A stretch of 64,000 bases of DNA from CBDCDJ01 sp965215355 (GTDB taxonomy: Bacteria > Deinococcota > Deinococci > Deinococcales > Trueperaceae), in NCBI GenBank assembly GCA_965215355.1, contig CBDCDJ010000007.1:62001-126000 (forward strand), given 5' to 3'. A model generated the notes under the pieces. It saw nothing but the letters and a program-made list of their open reading frames with translations. It searched no databases and was not told where the DNA came from. Positions 34,505 to 43,437 of the stretch are shown one piece after another (the first letter of the stretch is position 1; each line of letters begins with the position of its first letter). A program made the translations under genes and the position numbers.

Positions 34505-35608
34505 TCACGCGAGCTGCCGCCCGAGGGCTTTGCTGACGAGCTGCTGCAGCTCGAGTTCGTGAAACGGCTTTTGCAGGGCGTGCGCCCGGGGGCGTCGAAA
34601 GCGGTTGAACAAGCCGCCGCGGGCGGGTCCGGCGTCGAGCCCGCCACCGAGGCCACTGTCACCGGGCCCGTGGTCGCTCAGCACGACCACGGGCAAGTGG
34701 CTGCGCCCGGTCAGGCCGCGCAAGCTGCGCACGAAGGCCCAACCCTCACCCTCGTCGTCCACCACGACGGCGTGCGGGCGCACGCCCTGCACGAAGTCCA
34801 GTCCGGCGGCGGGGGTGGCGGCGGTGTGAACCGTGAGGTTCGCCCGCTGCAGACTCAGGGCGATGAGCCGCTGCAAGGCCGTGTTGGAGGACAACACGAG
34901 GACGCTCAAGGCTTCGCCCGGATAGCGTGCGGGGGCGACGACGCCTTGCGCTTGCAGGTGGTGCAGGAGATGGTAAACCTCGCCGCTCGGCAGGTCGAGT
35001 TCCGCCGCGATCGCGCGGGCCGAGCGCCGCCCGTTGACGTGGCCCAGCACTTCCCAACTGCTGTGGGGCAGGCTGGTCCGGGTGGGGTCGCCGACGCGCT
35101 CGAAAACGCTGTCGGGTGAGACGCTGCCCTGCCCCCACAGGTCGGCGCGGCCCACCGCCTCCATGAGCAACATCCCCGTGTCGAAACTGTGCTCGCCCGG
35201 CGCTGCCGTGCCGAGCGGGGCTTTGCCGAAAGCGAAGCGGCCGCTCCGCCACGCCGCGAGGTCGGTCAAGACCTCCAGGATTTGCGCCCTGAGCGCGCGC
35301 TTCAGCCCCTCGGGCTGTAGACACCCCGCCTCGACGGCGAGCGCGCCCAACCCCGTACCGGGGTCGGCCTGGCTTTGCCTTGCCAACAGGGTCTGCACCT
35401 CGAAGGTGGTGAGCAGGTCCATCTTGACGAGCAGCTCGCCCAGGTGCGGTCCCGTCGTGACCTGCGCCTGCTCGAGCCGCCCCCGGTGCAAAGACAAGCG
35501 CGCTTGGGCACCTTTTTTGGTCACGGTGAGCGCCCCGGTTTTTTGGCCGCTCGCCAAAACTTGCAGCAGGTCGTTGAAAGGTAAATTCTTCAGGTCGCCC
35601 TCGAGCAT
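34505..35608 (-). CDS. DUF4388 protein with degenerate receiver domain
   Basis: A 367-residue cytosolic protein. Residues 1-135 match DUF4388: MLEGDLKNLPFNDLLQVLAS, then KTGALTVTKKG and LHRGRLEQAQV. A winged-helix-like stretch (VNGRRSARAIAAELDLPSGEVYHLLHHL) follows near 190-225. Residues 240-367 look like a response-regulator receiver with a phospho-acceptor candidate in AVVVDDEGEG and the Lys in ALQKPF, but the usual acidic pair at the start is SSN, so phosphorylation is doubtful. DUF4388 proteins occur with gliding, chemosensory and c-di-GMP systems; a GGDEF-EAL gene is nearby. Confidence 0.82.
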   Translation of the reverse strand: MLEGDLKNLPFNDLLQVLASGQKTGALTVTKKGAQARLSLHRGRLEQAQVTTGPHLGELLVKMDLLTTFEVQTLLARQSQADPGTGLGALAVEAGCLQPEGLKRALRAQILEVLTDLAAWRSGRFAFGKAPLGTAAPGEHSFDTGMLLMEAVGRADLWGQGSVSPDSVFERVGDPTRTSLPHSSWEVLGHVNGRRSARAIAAELDLPSGEVYHLLHHLQAQGVVAPARYPGEALSVLVLSSNTALQRLIALSLQRANLTVHTAATPAAGLDFVQGVRPHAVVVDDEGEGWAFVRSLRGLTGRSHLPVVVLSDHGPGDSGLGGGLDAGPARGGLFNRFRRPRAHALQKPFHELELQQLVSKALGRQLA

Positions 35609-35834
35609 GAACCATTAAAACGCATCCGCGCGCTCAGGCCTGTCGGAATTTTCATGCCGCCCGGACCTGTCGGGGCACGCGCACCTCCAAACGTCGGGTT
35701 AGGAACAAGAGCGAGTAAACAGCGGCAAGTCCAAAGTCGCAACCCTTCGCACTGTTTCTGGGCAGGGTTTTCTAAGCAAAAGGTTTTCCAAACAGGCTGC
35801 GCCCGGTTGGAGCGAGGGCGCTCTCGAGCAGCTT

Positions 35835-36827
35835 TTAAGCAGAGGCGTCGCCGAACAGCGGCGGCTCGTCGTTGGGCAAATAGCTGTAGCCCAGGTGCCG
35901 GTAGGCGGTTTCGGTCGCGACGCGCCCGCGCGGCGTGCGCTTGACGAGGCCGCGCTGAATCAGAAACGGCTCGTAAACCTCTTCCAGGGTGACCTTGTCC
36001 TCGCCGACCGCCGTCGCCCAGGTGCCCAGACCCACCGGCCCGCCCGCGAACTTGGTGATCATGAGGTTCAAAATGGCGCGGTCGCGCGCCTCCAGACCCA
36101 TGTCGTCGATGCCGAGTTCTTCCAGGGCGTGCTGCACGCGCTCCAGGGTCACGCCGTCGTCGCCCGCGACTTCGGCGTAGTCGCGCACGCGCCGCAACAC
36201 CCGCTTGGCGATGCGCATGGTGCCGCGGCTGCGGCGGCCTATCTCGAGGGCGGCGTGGTCGTCGATGACCATGTCCATGCGCTTGGCGTCGCGCTTGACG
36301 CCCTCGGCGAGTTCCTCGGTCGTGTAGTACTCCAGGTGCTCGACGATGCCGAAGCGGTCGCGCATCGGGTTGGTGATGAGCCCCGGCCGCGTGGTCGCGC
36401 CGACGAGGGTGAACCTGGGCAGGTCGAGCCGGATGGTGCGCGCCGCCGGCCCCTGGCCGAGCACGATGTCGATTTTGAAGTCCTCCATCGCCGGGTACAA
36501 GTGCTCCTCGGCGACGCGGCCCAGGCGGTGGATTTCGTCGATAAAAAGGACGTCGCCCTCGTCCAGCGAGTTCGTCAAAATCGCCGCCAGGTCGCCGGGT
36601 TTCTCGATGGCCGGGCCGCTCGTCACCTTGATGCCGACGCCGAGTTCGTAGGAAATAATGTGGGCCAGCGTCGTTTTGCCGAGACCGGGGGGGCCGTAGA
36701 GCAACACGTGGTCGAGCGCGTCGCCGCGATTTTTGGTCGCTTCCAGGTAAACCAAAAACTTTTCTTTCAGGCGTTTTTGGCCGACGTAGTCTTGCAGCGT
36801 GCGCGGTCTAAAAGTCAGGTCGTCCAC
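35835..36827 (-). CDS. ruvB: Holliday junction branch migration DNA helicase RuvB
   Basis: A 330-residue AAA+ motor that drives branch migration with RuvA. Motifs: FRPRTLQDYVGQKRLKE, Walker A GPPGLGKTTLAH, Walker B LFIDEIHRLGR, sensor 1 ATTRPG and the arginine finger region DRFGIVEHLEYY. The C-terminal winged helix includes LIQRGLVKRTPRGRVAT. Size and order are standard. The GTG start at 36827 precedes MDDLTFRPRTL. No ruvA or ruvC is adjacent, as is common in Deinococcota. The 226-base gap after it (35609-35834) shows nothing clear. Confidence 0.96.
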   Translation of the reverse strand: MDDLTFRPRTLQDYVGQKRLKEKFLVYLEATKNRGDALDHVLLYGPPGLGKTTLAHIISYELGVGIKVTSGPAIEKPGDLAAILTNSLDEGDVLFIDEIHRLGRVAEEHLYPAMEDFKIDIVLGQGPAARTIRLDLPRFTLVGATTRPGLITNPMRDRFGIVEHLEYYTTEELAEGVKRDAKRMDMVIDDHAALEIGRRSRGTMRIAKRVLRRVRDYAEVAGDDGVTLERVQHALEELGIDDMGLEARDRAILNLMITKFAGGPVGLGTWATAVGEDKVTLEEVYEPFLIQRGLVKRTPRGRVATETAYRHLGYSYLPNDEPPLFGDASA

Positions 36828-36902
36828 GCCCCAAAGCGTACCACGTGACGCCCTGAGCGGGTGGCAGGTCTGAGACGTTTCGCGCTCTCGAGTCGCTCCG
36901 GG

Positions 36903-38687
36903 TCAGTCGCCGAGAACCAGGCCTTCGAAGCTTCCGCCCGGTTCCGGCCTGATTTTCGGCGCGCTTCCCGGTACAGCGCTTCCCGGTACACGGTTTCTCG
37001 GCACAGCGTGACGCGGTCCGGGCTTCGGAGAGGTGCGGACGAGCAACCGCTCGACCTCGCGTGCGAGCAGCGGTTTGGAAAACAAAAAGCCTTGGGCGAA
37101 GTCGCAGTTCAGCTGCGCCAAGTAAGCGCGCTGTCTTTCGGTCTCGACGCCCTCGGCGACGACGCTTTTGTCCAAGTTGTGAGCCAGCGCGCAAATCGCT
37201 TCGATGATGACGGTGTTGTTGCCGGTGCTGCTCGTACCCTCCGGGTGCAGCCAGGGCGTGGTCGTCAGGGCACTCACAAAAGAGCGGTCTATTTTCAAAC
37301 TGCGAATCGGCAGCTGTTGCAAGTAGGCGAGCGAAGAGTGGCCGGTGCCGAAGTCGTCGAGGACCGTTTCGACGCCGAGCCGCTGGAGCTTGCGCAGGGT
37401 TTGGGCGGCGCGGCCGAGGTCTTGCATGAGCAGGCTTTCGGTGATTTCCAGTTCCAGCAGATGAGGCGCCAAGCCGCTGTCGTGCAGGGCTTTGGCGACC
37501 GTGGCGACGAAGTCGGGCTGGTTGAACTGCAACACCGACACGTTGACCCCGAGCTTGACGGGCGCGTAGCCGACGCGCTGCCAGGCGACGCCCTGGTGGC
37601 ACACTTCGCGCAGCAGCCACTGCCCGATGGGCAAAATCGTGCCGCCTTCCTCGGCCAAGGGCACGAACTCGGCCGGGGCGATGTCGCCGAGTTCGGGGTT
37701 GTGCCAGCGCAGCAGCGCCTCCAAACCGGTCAGGCGCGAGGTGCGCAGGTCGACCTGGGGTTGGTAGTGCAGCTCGAGCTGGTTGTCGGCCAGCGCGTGG
37801 TGCAGTTGGCGCTCCAAGGTCAAGCGCCGCGACTGCCGACGCTGCACCGCCTGGGTCGAGAAGCTGTAGCGGTTTTTACCCGCGGCTTTGCCCGCGTACA
37901 TCGCCGTGTCGGCGTTGCGGGTCAGCGTTTCGACGTCCGCGCCGTCGTTCGGGTACAGGCTGATGCCGACGCTGGCGCTGATAAACAAGACTTTGCCCGC
38001 AACCTCGAACGGGGTGTTGAGCCTTTCGACGAGTTTGGCGGCCACAAAGGCGGCGGACTCGGACTCTTTGAGGTTGCGCAGCGCGATGATGAACTCGTCA
38101 CCGCCCAAGCGGGCGACGAGGTCGTTGTCCCTGACAGTGCTCGTCAGACATTTGGCGACTGTTTTGAGCAGTTCGTCCCCGGTTTCGTGGCCGTAGGTGT
38201 CGTTGACGAGCTTGAAGCGGTCTAGGTCGACGAACAGCACGGCCAAAACGCCCCGGGTTGCGGCGGCGTCCTCGATGGACCGAGCGAGCTTGTGTTCGAA
38301 GGCGGTGCGGTTCAGCAGGCCGGTCAGGGCGTCGAACTGCGCCTCGCGGTTCAGTCGCTTGTGGGCCGTAAGCTGCCGCTGTACCGCGCCGAAGTGGCCG
38401 AAAACGGCTCCCAACACGACCGTCACGGCGCCGTGCGGCAGGTCGCGCTGCAGCGACTTGAGCCACTCGAGCGGCTGGGTCGGGGTGACCGGGCCGGCCG
38501 TGAGCCCGAACGCCGCGAGGCCCGTCGCGGCTCCGGCCCAACTGCCCCAGCACCAAGCGGTGACGGCGACCGGCACGACGCCGAGGTCGGCGAGTGCAAA
38601 ACCGGCGGCGTCGTGAAAAAAGTGCTGAACAGCTGCATATCCCGACCAGAAAAGCAGGGGCAGACCGAGTTTGAGCAAACGCCTCAT
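36903..38687 (-). CDS. Membrane GGDEF-EAL cyclic di-GMP enzyme
   Basis: A 594-residue signalling protein. Three hydrophobic segments lie in residues 1-100, forming a small MASE-like sensor. The diguanylate cyclase domain has an intact ARLGGDEFIIAL motif near 190. The phosphodiesterase domain starts GLEALLRW near 320 and keeps LELEITESLLM, LDDFGTGHSSL, KIDRSFV and VVAEGVE, so both activities look possible. The last 30 residues contain imperfect VPGSAVPGSAP repeats from a short tandem DNA repeat at about 36960-37005. It may tune biofilm or pilus behaviour. Confidence 0.93.
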   Translation of the reverse strand: MRRLLKLGLPLLFWSGYAAVQHFFHDAAGFALADLGVVPVAVTAWCWGSWAGAATGLAAFGLTAGPVTPTQPLEWLKSLQRDLPHGAVTVVLGAVFGHFGAVQRQLTAHKRLNREAQFDALTGLLNRTAFEHKLARSIEDAAATRGVLAVLFVDLDRFKLVNDTYGHETGDELLKTVAKCLTSTVRDNDLVARLGGDEFIIALRNLKESESAAFVAAKLVERLNTPFEVAGKVLFISASVGISLYPNDGADVETLTRNADTAMYAGKAAGKNRYSFSTQAVQRRQSRRLTLERQLHHALADNQLELHYQPQVDLRTSRLTGLEALLRWHNPELGDIAPAEFVPLAEEGGTILPIGQWLLREVCHQGVAWQRVGYAPVKLGVNVSVLQFNQPDFVATVAKALHDSGLAPHLLELEITESLLMQDLGRAAQTLRKLQRLGVETVLDDFGTGHSSLAYLQQLPIRSLKIDRSFVSALTTTPWLHPEGTSSTGNNTVIIEAICALAHNLDKSVVAEGVETERQRAYLAQLNCDFAQGFLFSKPLLAREVERLLVRTSPKPGPRHAVPRNRVPGSAVPGSAPKIRPEPGGSFEGLVLGD

Positions 38688-38859
38688 GCCTCAGAGTGTA
38701 GGCGCTGAGGTATCACGAAACTCTTAAACCTGACAAGAACTTGATGTGAAAGACTCGGTCTGCGAGTGGCGGTGGGCTAAACAGCCCGTCGAGCTGTTGC
38801 GGTTAAAAGCGAGTGGCCGACGACTCGAGCCCCAGGGCACGTCGGGAAAACGCGCAAGC

Positions 38860-40482
38860 TCAGTCGTGCGCCAAACAGGGCCGGGCTCGAGCGACTTGCA
38901 AACGGGGGGCGGGCTGGCCGGAGCGGCCTCCGACCTCGAAACCTCCCTCGGAAAAGTAAACGTGCGTGTCCTCGCCGTCCAACCGGTAGCTCACGCCCGC
39001 CGCCACGACGTGTTCGGTCGCGCCCTGCGCCATAAAGGGCGCGCGCACCTCGCGCAAGAAAGCCTGTTGCACCGCCGGCGGTTGCCCTTTCAGGTGGTGC
39101 CGGTAAAGAGGCGTTTGTTTGAGGGCGACCCCCAGCCACTCGCCGCTGCGCCAGCGGCGTAGCACGTACAGGGCCGACACCGTCGTGCCCGCGGCGAGCG
39201 ACCACCACACGCCCGTCACGCCGAAATTCAACCCGTGCGCGAGCAGGTAAGCGAGCGGCACCACCGTCAACCAGCGTCCGAGGATGTTGCCGACTAAGCC
39301 GGGCCGGGTGTCGCCCGCGCCGCGCAGTGCGCCGTTCACGACCATCGCCACGGCCAGAATCGGCAGGGCGAGGCCGTTGACGCGCAGGTAAGAGCTGCCC
39401 GCCGCCACCACCGTTTCTTGTGCGCTCGGGTCAAACAGCCTGACCAGGGCCGGCGCGAACAGAAGCAGCGGGACGCCGATGAGGGTCATCACCAGGACGC
39501 CCAACAAAATAGCGGCGTTGCCGCGCGCCTTGGCTTGGTCAACCTGCCACGCGCCGAGTGACTGCCCGACCAAACTCGTCGCCGCCACGTTGATGGCGAG
39601 CCCCGGCATAAAAGCCAGCGACTCGATTTGCAGCCCGATGGCGAGCGCCGCCGCCCCGAAGGTCCCGGCAGCCGTCGAGGTGACGATGCGGATGACGAGC
39701 AACTGCGCCGAGTTCCGCACCACGCCCTGCAGGCCCGACGGAACGCCGATTTTCAAGATGTCCCAAAACATCGCCGGGTTCGGCCGGTAGCCGCCCGGAA
39801 AAAAGCGCACGACGTTTTTCCCCGAGTACAGCACCGCCAACCCCGCCGCCACCCCGAGCAGCCGCGCGCTCACCGTGCCGAGCGCCGCCCCCGTCACCCC
39901 GAGTTCGGGCAGCGGCCCGGGGCCGAAAATGAACAGGTAGTTGAACAAAATGTTCAACAGGTTGATGCCGCCGCTCAAAAACAGCGGCGTGACCGTGTCG
40001 CCCGCGCCCTGCATCAGGCTGCTGACGGCGAAGTTGCCGACCAAAAAGACGGTGCCCAAAAAGAGCAGCTTGAGGTACGCGGTGCCCAGCGTGACCGCCA
40101 GCGGGTTGCCGCCGCTGTTCAAAAACGTGAGCAGGGGCTCGGCCGCGAAGTAACCCAAAACGCTCAAGGCGGCACCCAGAAACAGCGTCAAAGACAAAGT
40201 CTGCTTGGCGACGAAACTGAGCCGCTCGGGGTCTTGGGCGCCCTTGGCCTGCGCGGCGAGCGCCATCGCCCCGGCCGTGACCGACAAAATGCCGACCATC
40301 ACGAGCATCCGCACCGTGTTGCTCATGCCGACCGCCGCGATTTCCACCGGGCCGAGCCGCCCCACCATGAACACGTCGACGATGTTGACGAGCGTCATCA
40401 GCAAGTTGGTGAGGATGACCGGGAACGCCAAGCGCCAGACCTCCCGGTAGACGGGCAGGTGGGTTTTGAACAAAGACGTCAC
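38860..40482 (-). CDS. MATE-family efflux transporter with extra C-terminal domain
   Basis: A 540-residue protein. Residues 1-455 are a standard MATE fold with 12 membrane segments in two halves, for example PVILTNLLMTLVNIVDVFMVGRLG near 20 and LALPILAVAMVVNGALRGAGDTR near 372. The family exports cations and drugs by Na+ or H+ antiport. About 85 residues follow (FLREVRAPFMAQGATEHVV, then VSYRLDGEDTHVYFSEGGFE) that the family does not have and that look soluble and beta-rich. GTG start at 40482. It is divergent from the acyl-CoA dehydrogenase. Confidence 0.88.
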   Translation of the reverse strand: MTSLFKTHLPVYREVWRLAFPVILTNLLMTLVNIVDVFMVGRLGPVEIAAVGMSNTVRMLVMVGILSVTAGAMALAAQAKGAQDPERLSFVAKQTLSLTLFLGAALSVLGYFAAEPLLTFLNSGGNPLAVTLGTAYLKLLFLGTVFLVGNFAVSSLMQGAGDTVTPLFLSGGINLLNILFNYLFIFGPGPLPELGVTGAALGTVSARLLGVAAGLAVLYSGKNVVRFFPGGYRPNPAMFWDILKIGVPSGLQGVVRNSAQLLVIRIVTSTAAGTFGAAALAIGLQIESLAFMPGLAINVAATSLVGQSLGAWQVDQAKARGNAAILLGVLVMTLIGVPLLLFAPALVRLFDPSAQETVVAAGSSYLRVNGLALPILAVAMVVNGALRGAGDTRPGLVGNILGRWLTVVPLAYLLAHGLNFGVTGVWWSLAAGTTVSALYVLRRWRSGEWLGVALKQTPLYRHHLKGQPPAVQQAFLREVRAPFMAQGATEHVVAAGVSYRLDGEDTHVYFSEGGFEVGGRSGQPAPRLQVARARPCLAHD

Positions 40483-40727
40483 CCGTCAAACTTTAGGAGC
40501 TTTGGCGACCTATGTATGTAGCTCAAGACAGGTAAGGCCCGAACGTTCGAGGGTGCGCCCGGCAAGCAGGCGAGGCTGCGAGAGCGACGAGACGTGTCCC
40601 GAATTCGCCGCGCTCGAGTCCCGAAAACGCTCCAGCTTTGCGCAGGTCGCGCGTGGGCCGGTCATGGCGGTGGACGCTTGTTGTCATTCGCAGAGGTGTC
40701 GGGTACAGTAACTTCGAGGTGGTAAAC

Positions 40728-42065
40728 GTGGCCGACACGTTGCAGCAGCGCCCCGTCCCGACGGACGGCTTGGCTGAAAAGCTCGCAAAACTCACCGCGC
40801 GCCCCGACTCGGGCAGGCTCGCGGACGCCCTCGAGGGTGTCACGGCCGACGAACTCGAGAGCGCGCTCCAAACCCTAAAACGCGAACGCCGCCCCGCCGA
40901 GGCTCCACCCGTGGACGGCGACTTCTACGACATCTTTGCAACCTTCAGCGAGAGCGAACGGCAGTTGCAGCGCAGCGTGCGCGCCTTTTTTGCCCGCGAC
41001 GTTCGCCCCATCATCAACGACTACTGGGACCGCGGCGAGTTTCCCAAAGAGGTTGTCCCGAAAATGGCCGCGCTCGTCGAAGAGCTTTACGGCCCCTACC
41101 AACACGGCATGTCCCTGAAGCGTTCGCCCCTCATGTCGTTCGAACTCGGCTACGGCGACCCGTCCGTGTCGACCTTTTTCGGGGTGCATTGGGGGCTGTG
41201 CATGGGCACGATTGAACGCTTCGGCTCCGACGAGCAAAGAGCGAAGTGGCTGCCCGCCCTGTTCCGCTTTGAAAAAATCGGCTCCTGGGCGCTGACCGAG
41301 CCCGAGCACGGCTCGGACGCGGCGGCGGGCCTGACGACGACCGCCACGCGCAGCGGCGACACCTGGCTGCTCAACGGCGCAAAAAAGTGGAGCGGCAACG
41401 CCACTTTCGCCGACGTGAACGTGATTTGGGCCAAAGACACTGCCGACGGCCAGGTCAAAGGCTTTCTGGTCGAGCTAGGCACGCCCGGCTACCGGGTCGA
41501 AAAGCTCGGCGGCAAAATCGCCAAACGCGCCATCGACAACGTCCTTATCGAATTGGACAACGTGGAGGTGCTCGAGGCCGCACGCCTGCCCGGCGTGCGC
41601 TCGTTCAAGGACGTCGCCAAGCACTTGGCGGTCGGGCGGGCCGGGGTCGCCTGGGAAGCGGCGGGTATCGCTTTCGCCGCTTACGAACACACGCTGCGCT
41701 ACTGCAACGAACGCGTTCAGTTCGGCAAGCCCATCACCAGCTTTCAGCTCGTCCAGGGCCAACTCGTGCAGATGCTCGGCAACGTCACCGCCATGCTGGG
41801 CGCGCTGCGGCGCTTGGCCGAACTAGAGGCCCAGGGCGGCTTGACCGCCGAACGGGCCAGCCTAGCTAAGGCCTGGTGTACCCGCGTCATGCGCGAAACG
41901 GTGTCAATCGGCCGTGGTCTGATGGGGGGCAACGGGATTTTGCTCGAGTACGACGTGGCCCGCTACTTCGCCGACGCCGAGGCGGTCTACAGCTACGAGG
42001 GCAGCCATGAGATGAACACGCTCATCGTGGGGCGGGCGATTACGGGCGTCAGCGCGTTCGTTTGA
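40728..42065 (+). CDS. Acyl-CoA dehydrogenase family protein
   Basis: A 445-residue FAD enzyme that introduces the alpha-beta double bond in an acyl-CoA. The family marks are WALTEPEHGSDAAAG near 205, the substrate-binding GAKKWSGNATFADV, and the C-terminal SYEGSHEMNTLIVGRAITG with the catalytic Glu. The pattern resembles glutaryl-CoA and branched-chain dehydrogenases. The first 60 residues are an unusual lead. The GTG at 40728 is chosen for the GAGGTGGT site; an in-frame extension upstream is less likely. It fits the acyl-CoA theme of the following genes. Confidence 0.9.
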   Translation: MADTLQQRPVPTDGLAEKLAKLTARPDSGRLADALEGVTADELESALQTLKRERRPAEAPPVDGDFYDIFATFSESERQLQRSVRAFFARDVRPIINDYWDRGEFPKEVVPKMAALVEELYGPYQHGMSLKRSPLMSFELGYGDPSVSTFFGVHWGLCMGTIERFGSDEQRAKWLPALFRFEKIGSWALTEPEHGSDAAAGLTTTATRSGDTWLLNGAKKWSGNATFADVNVIWAKDTADGQVKGFLVELGTPGYRVEKLGGKIAKRAIDNVLIELDNVEVLEAARLPGVRSFKDVAKHLAVGRAGVAWEAAGIAFAAYEHTLRYCNERVQFGKPITSFQLVQGQLVQMLGNVTAMLGALRRLAELEAQGGLTAERASLAKAWCTRVMRETVSIGRGLMGGNGILLEYDVARYFADAEAVYSYEGSHEMNTLIVGRAITGVSAFV

Positions 42066-42073
42066 AGCTGAGC

Positions 42074-43321
42074 CTAGTTCCCGCTCTCCGGCACTGGAAT
42101 TTTGCTCAGCAGCGTCATCTCGCCCTCGGCTAAGTTGCTGTAGTCGTACTGAAAAAAGCCGTTTTCAGCGATGACGACGGCGATGCCCTGCCAGGGGATG
42201 ATGTCTCGAGCCTGTACATCCTCGAGTTGCAGGACAAGCTCGAGGTTTTCGGGTTCGCGGGCGTTTTTATAGACCTTCAGCCCCGCCGCGCCGTCGCAGA
42301 CGAACAGGTGGTCGCCGTCCACGCCCAGGCCGTAAGGTTCTTGCAGGGCGTAGTCGCTGACGAGTTCGGGGCTGTGGGGGTCGGACACGTCGATAATCTC
42401 GAGGCGGTTGCTCTGGTTGAAACAACTGCCTTGCAGGGTGACGTAGGCCAGGTCGTCCTGGACGACGACGGGGTCGCAGCTTTGCACGTGCGTAAGTTGA
42501 CCTTGTTTGCGGAGGTTGGCCGGGTTGCTCGCGTCCAGGATGTACAGGCCCGCGTTGCCGCCCACATAGAGCTGGTCGCCCTCGTCGCGTGCGTGGGGAA
42601 ACAGCGTCTCAATGCCGAAGTCCACGCTCACGCGGTTGAACAACACGGGGTCGGCCAGGGTTTTCAGGCGGAAGCTCTGGACGGCGTCGCCGTCGATGGT
42701 GTAGAGAAAGTCGTCCAGCGCCGCGAACCGCGCCAGCGAGCCGCCCTGTGACGGTGCGCTGTCCGGCGCAGGCGTCGGCGAGGCGACCGCGCCGCCGGGG
42801 CAACTGCGGTAGCGCCCGGTGACAATCTCACCCTCCTCATAGCCTATCAGCACGCCCCGCTCGGCGGGGACGGGCTCGGGATAAAACGAGCCGAACACGT
42901 TCTCGAGCCGCTTGAGCACTGTTACAGCAGTCGGGTCGCTCAGGTCGAGCGCTATCAGGTCGGTGTAGTTGTCCGCGTAGAGCACCGTGCCCGTTTCGTC
43001 CTGGCGCACGAGCAGGTCGTGGTTGCCGGGTATGGCGACGAAAGCGAGCTTCGTCGGCGCGCGCGGGTCGCTGTTGTCCAGCACGTGAACGCCCTTGTTC
43101 AACTCGTTGATGAGGATGAGGTCGTGGTGCAGGTAGATTTTGCCGGGCTGCTCGATAGCTTGAGGCGGCAAGCTTTTAACGTCGGTGATTTCGTCGATGG
43201 ACAAGTACAACGGGACGAGTTCGTGGTAGCTGTAGGTTTCGGTGCGGCAAAACAGACCGCTGCAACCGGTCAGCAGCAAAGCCAAGGTTAGGTATCCGAA
43301 CGCTCGAGCTGTTCCTTTCAT
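42074..43321 (-). CDS. Lipoprotein with LVIVD propeller repeats
   Basis: A 415-residue exported lipoprotein. The signal peptide ends in the lipobox LLTGC (Cys20). The body has repeats with the LVIVD-type pattern: GVHVLDNSDPRAPTKLAFVA, LIALDLSDPTAVTVLKRL, LYILDASNPANLRKQGQL and LEIIDVSDPHSPELVSDY. Such repeats form a beta propeller on the cell surface. A short Pro/Ser linker (SPTPAPDSAPSQGG) splits the blades. Start: the ATG at 43321; a GTG one codon upstream is possible. It is convergent with the acyl-CoA dehydrogenase, and the ligand is unknown. Confidence 0.85.
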   Translation of the reverse strand: MKGTARAFGYLTLALLLTGCSGLFCRTETYSYHELVPLYLSIDEITDVKSLPPQAIEQPGKIYLHHDLILINELNKGVHVLDNSDPRAPTKLAFVAIPGNHDLLVRQDETGTVLYADNYTDLIALDLSDPTAVTVLKRLENVFGSFYPEPVPAERGVLIGYEEGEIVTGRYRSCPGGAVASPTPAPDSAPSQGGSLARFAALDDFLYTIDGDAVQSFRLKTLADPVLFNRVSVDFGIETLFPHARDEGDQLYVGGNAGLYILDASNPANLRKQGQLTHVQSCDPVVVQDDLAYVTLQGSCFNQSNRLEIIDVSDPHSPELVSDYALQEPYGLGVDGDHLFVCDGAAGLKVYKNAREPENLELVLQLEDVQARDIIPWQGIAVVIAENGFFQYDYSNLAEGEMTLLSKIPVPESGN

Positions 43322-43437
43322 CACTCCGGCCCCTTTCCCGCTGTTTCTTTTTGGTACAACTTCGGTTCCAGCATAGCCCGCCCAGCCTCCAGGCGTAGCG
43401 ACCTACGCCGGTACGGTGTGACGCCCGAAGCACGCGC

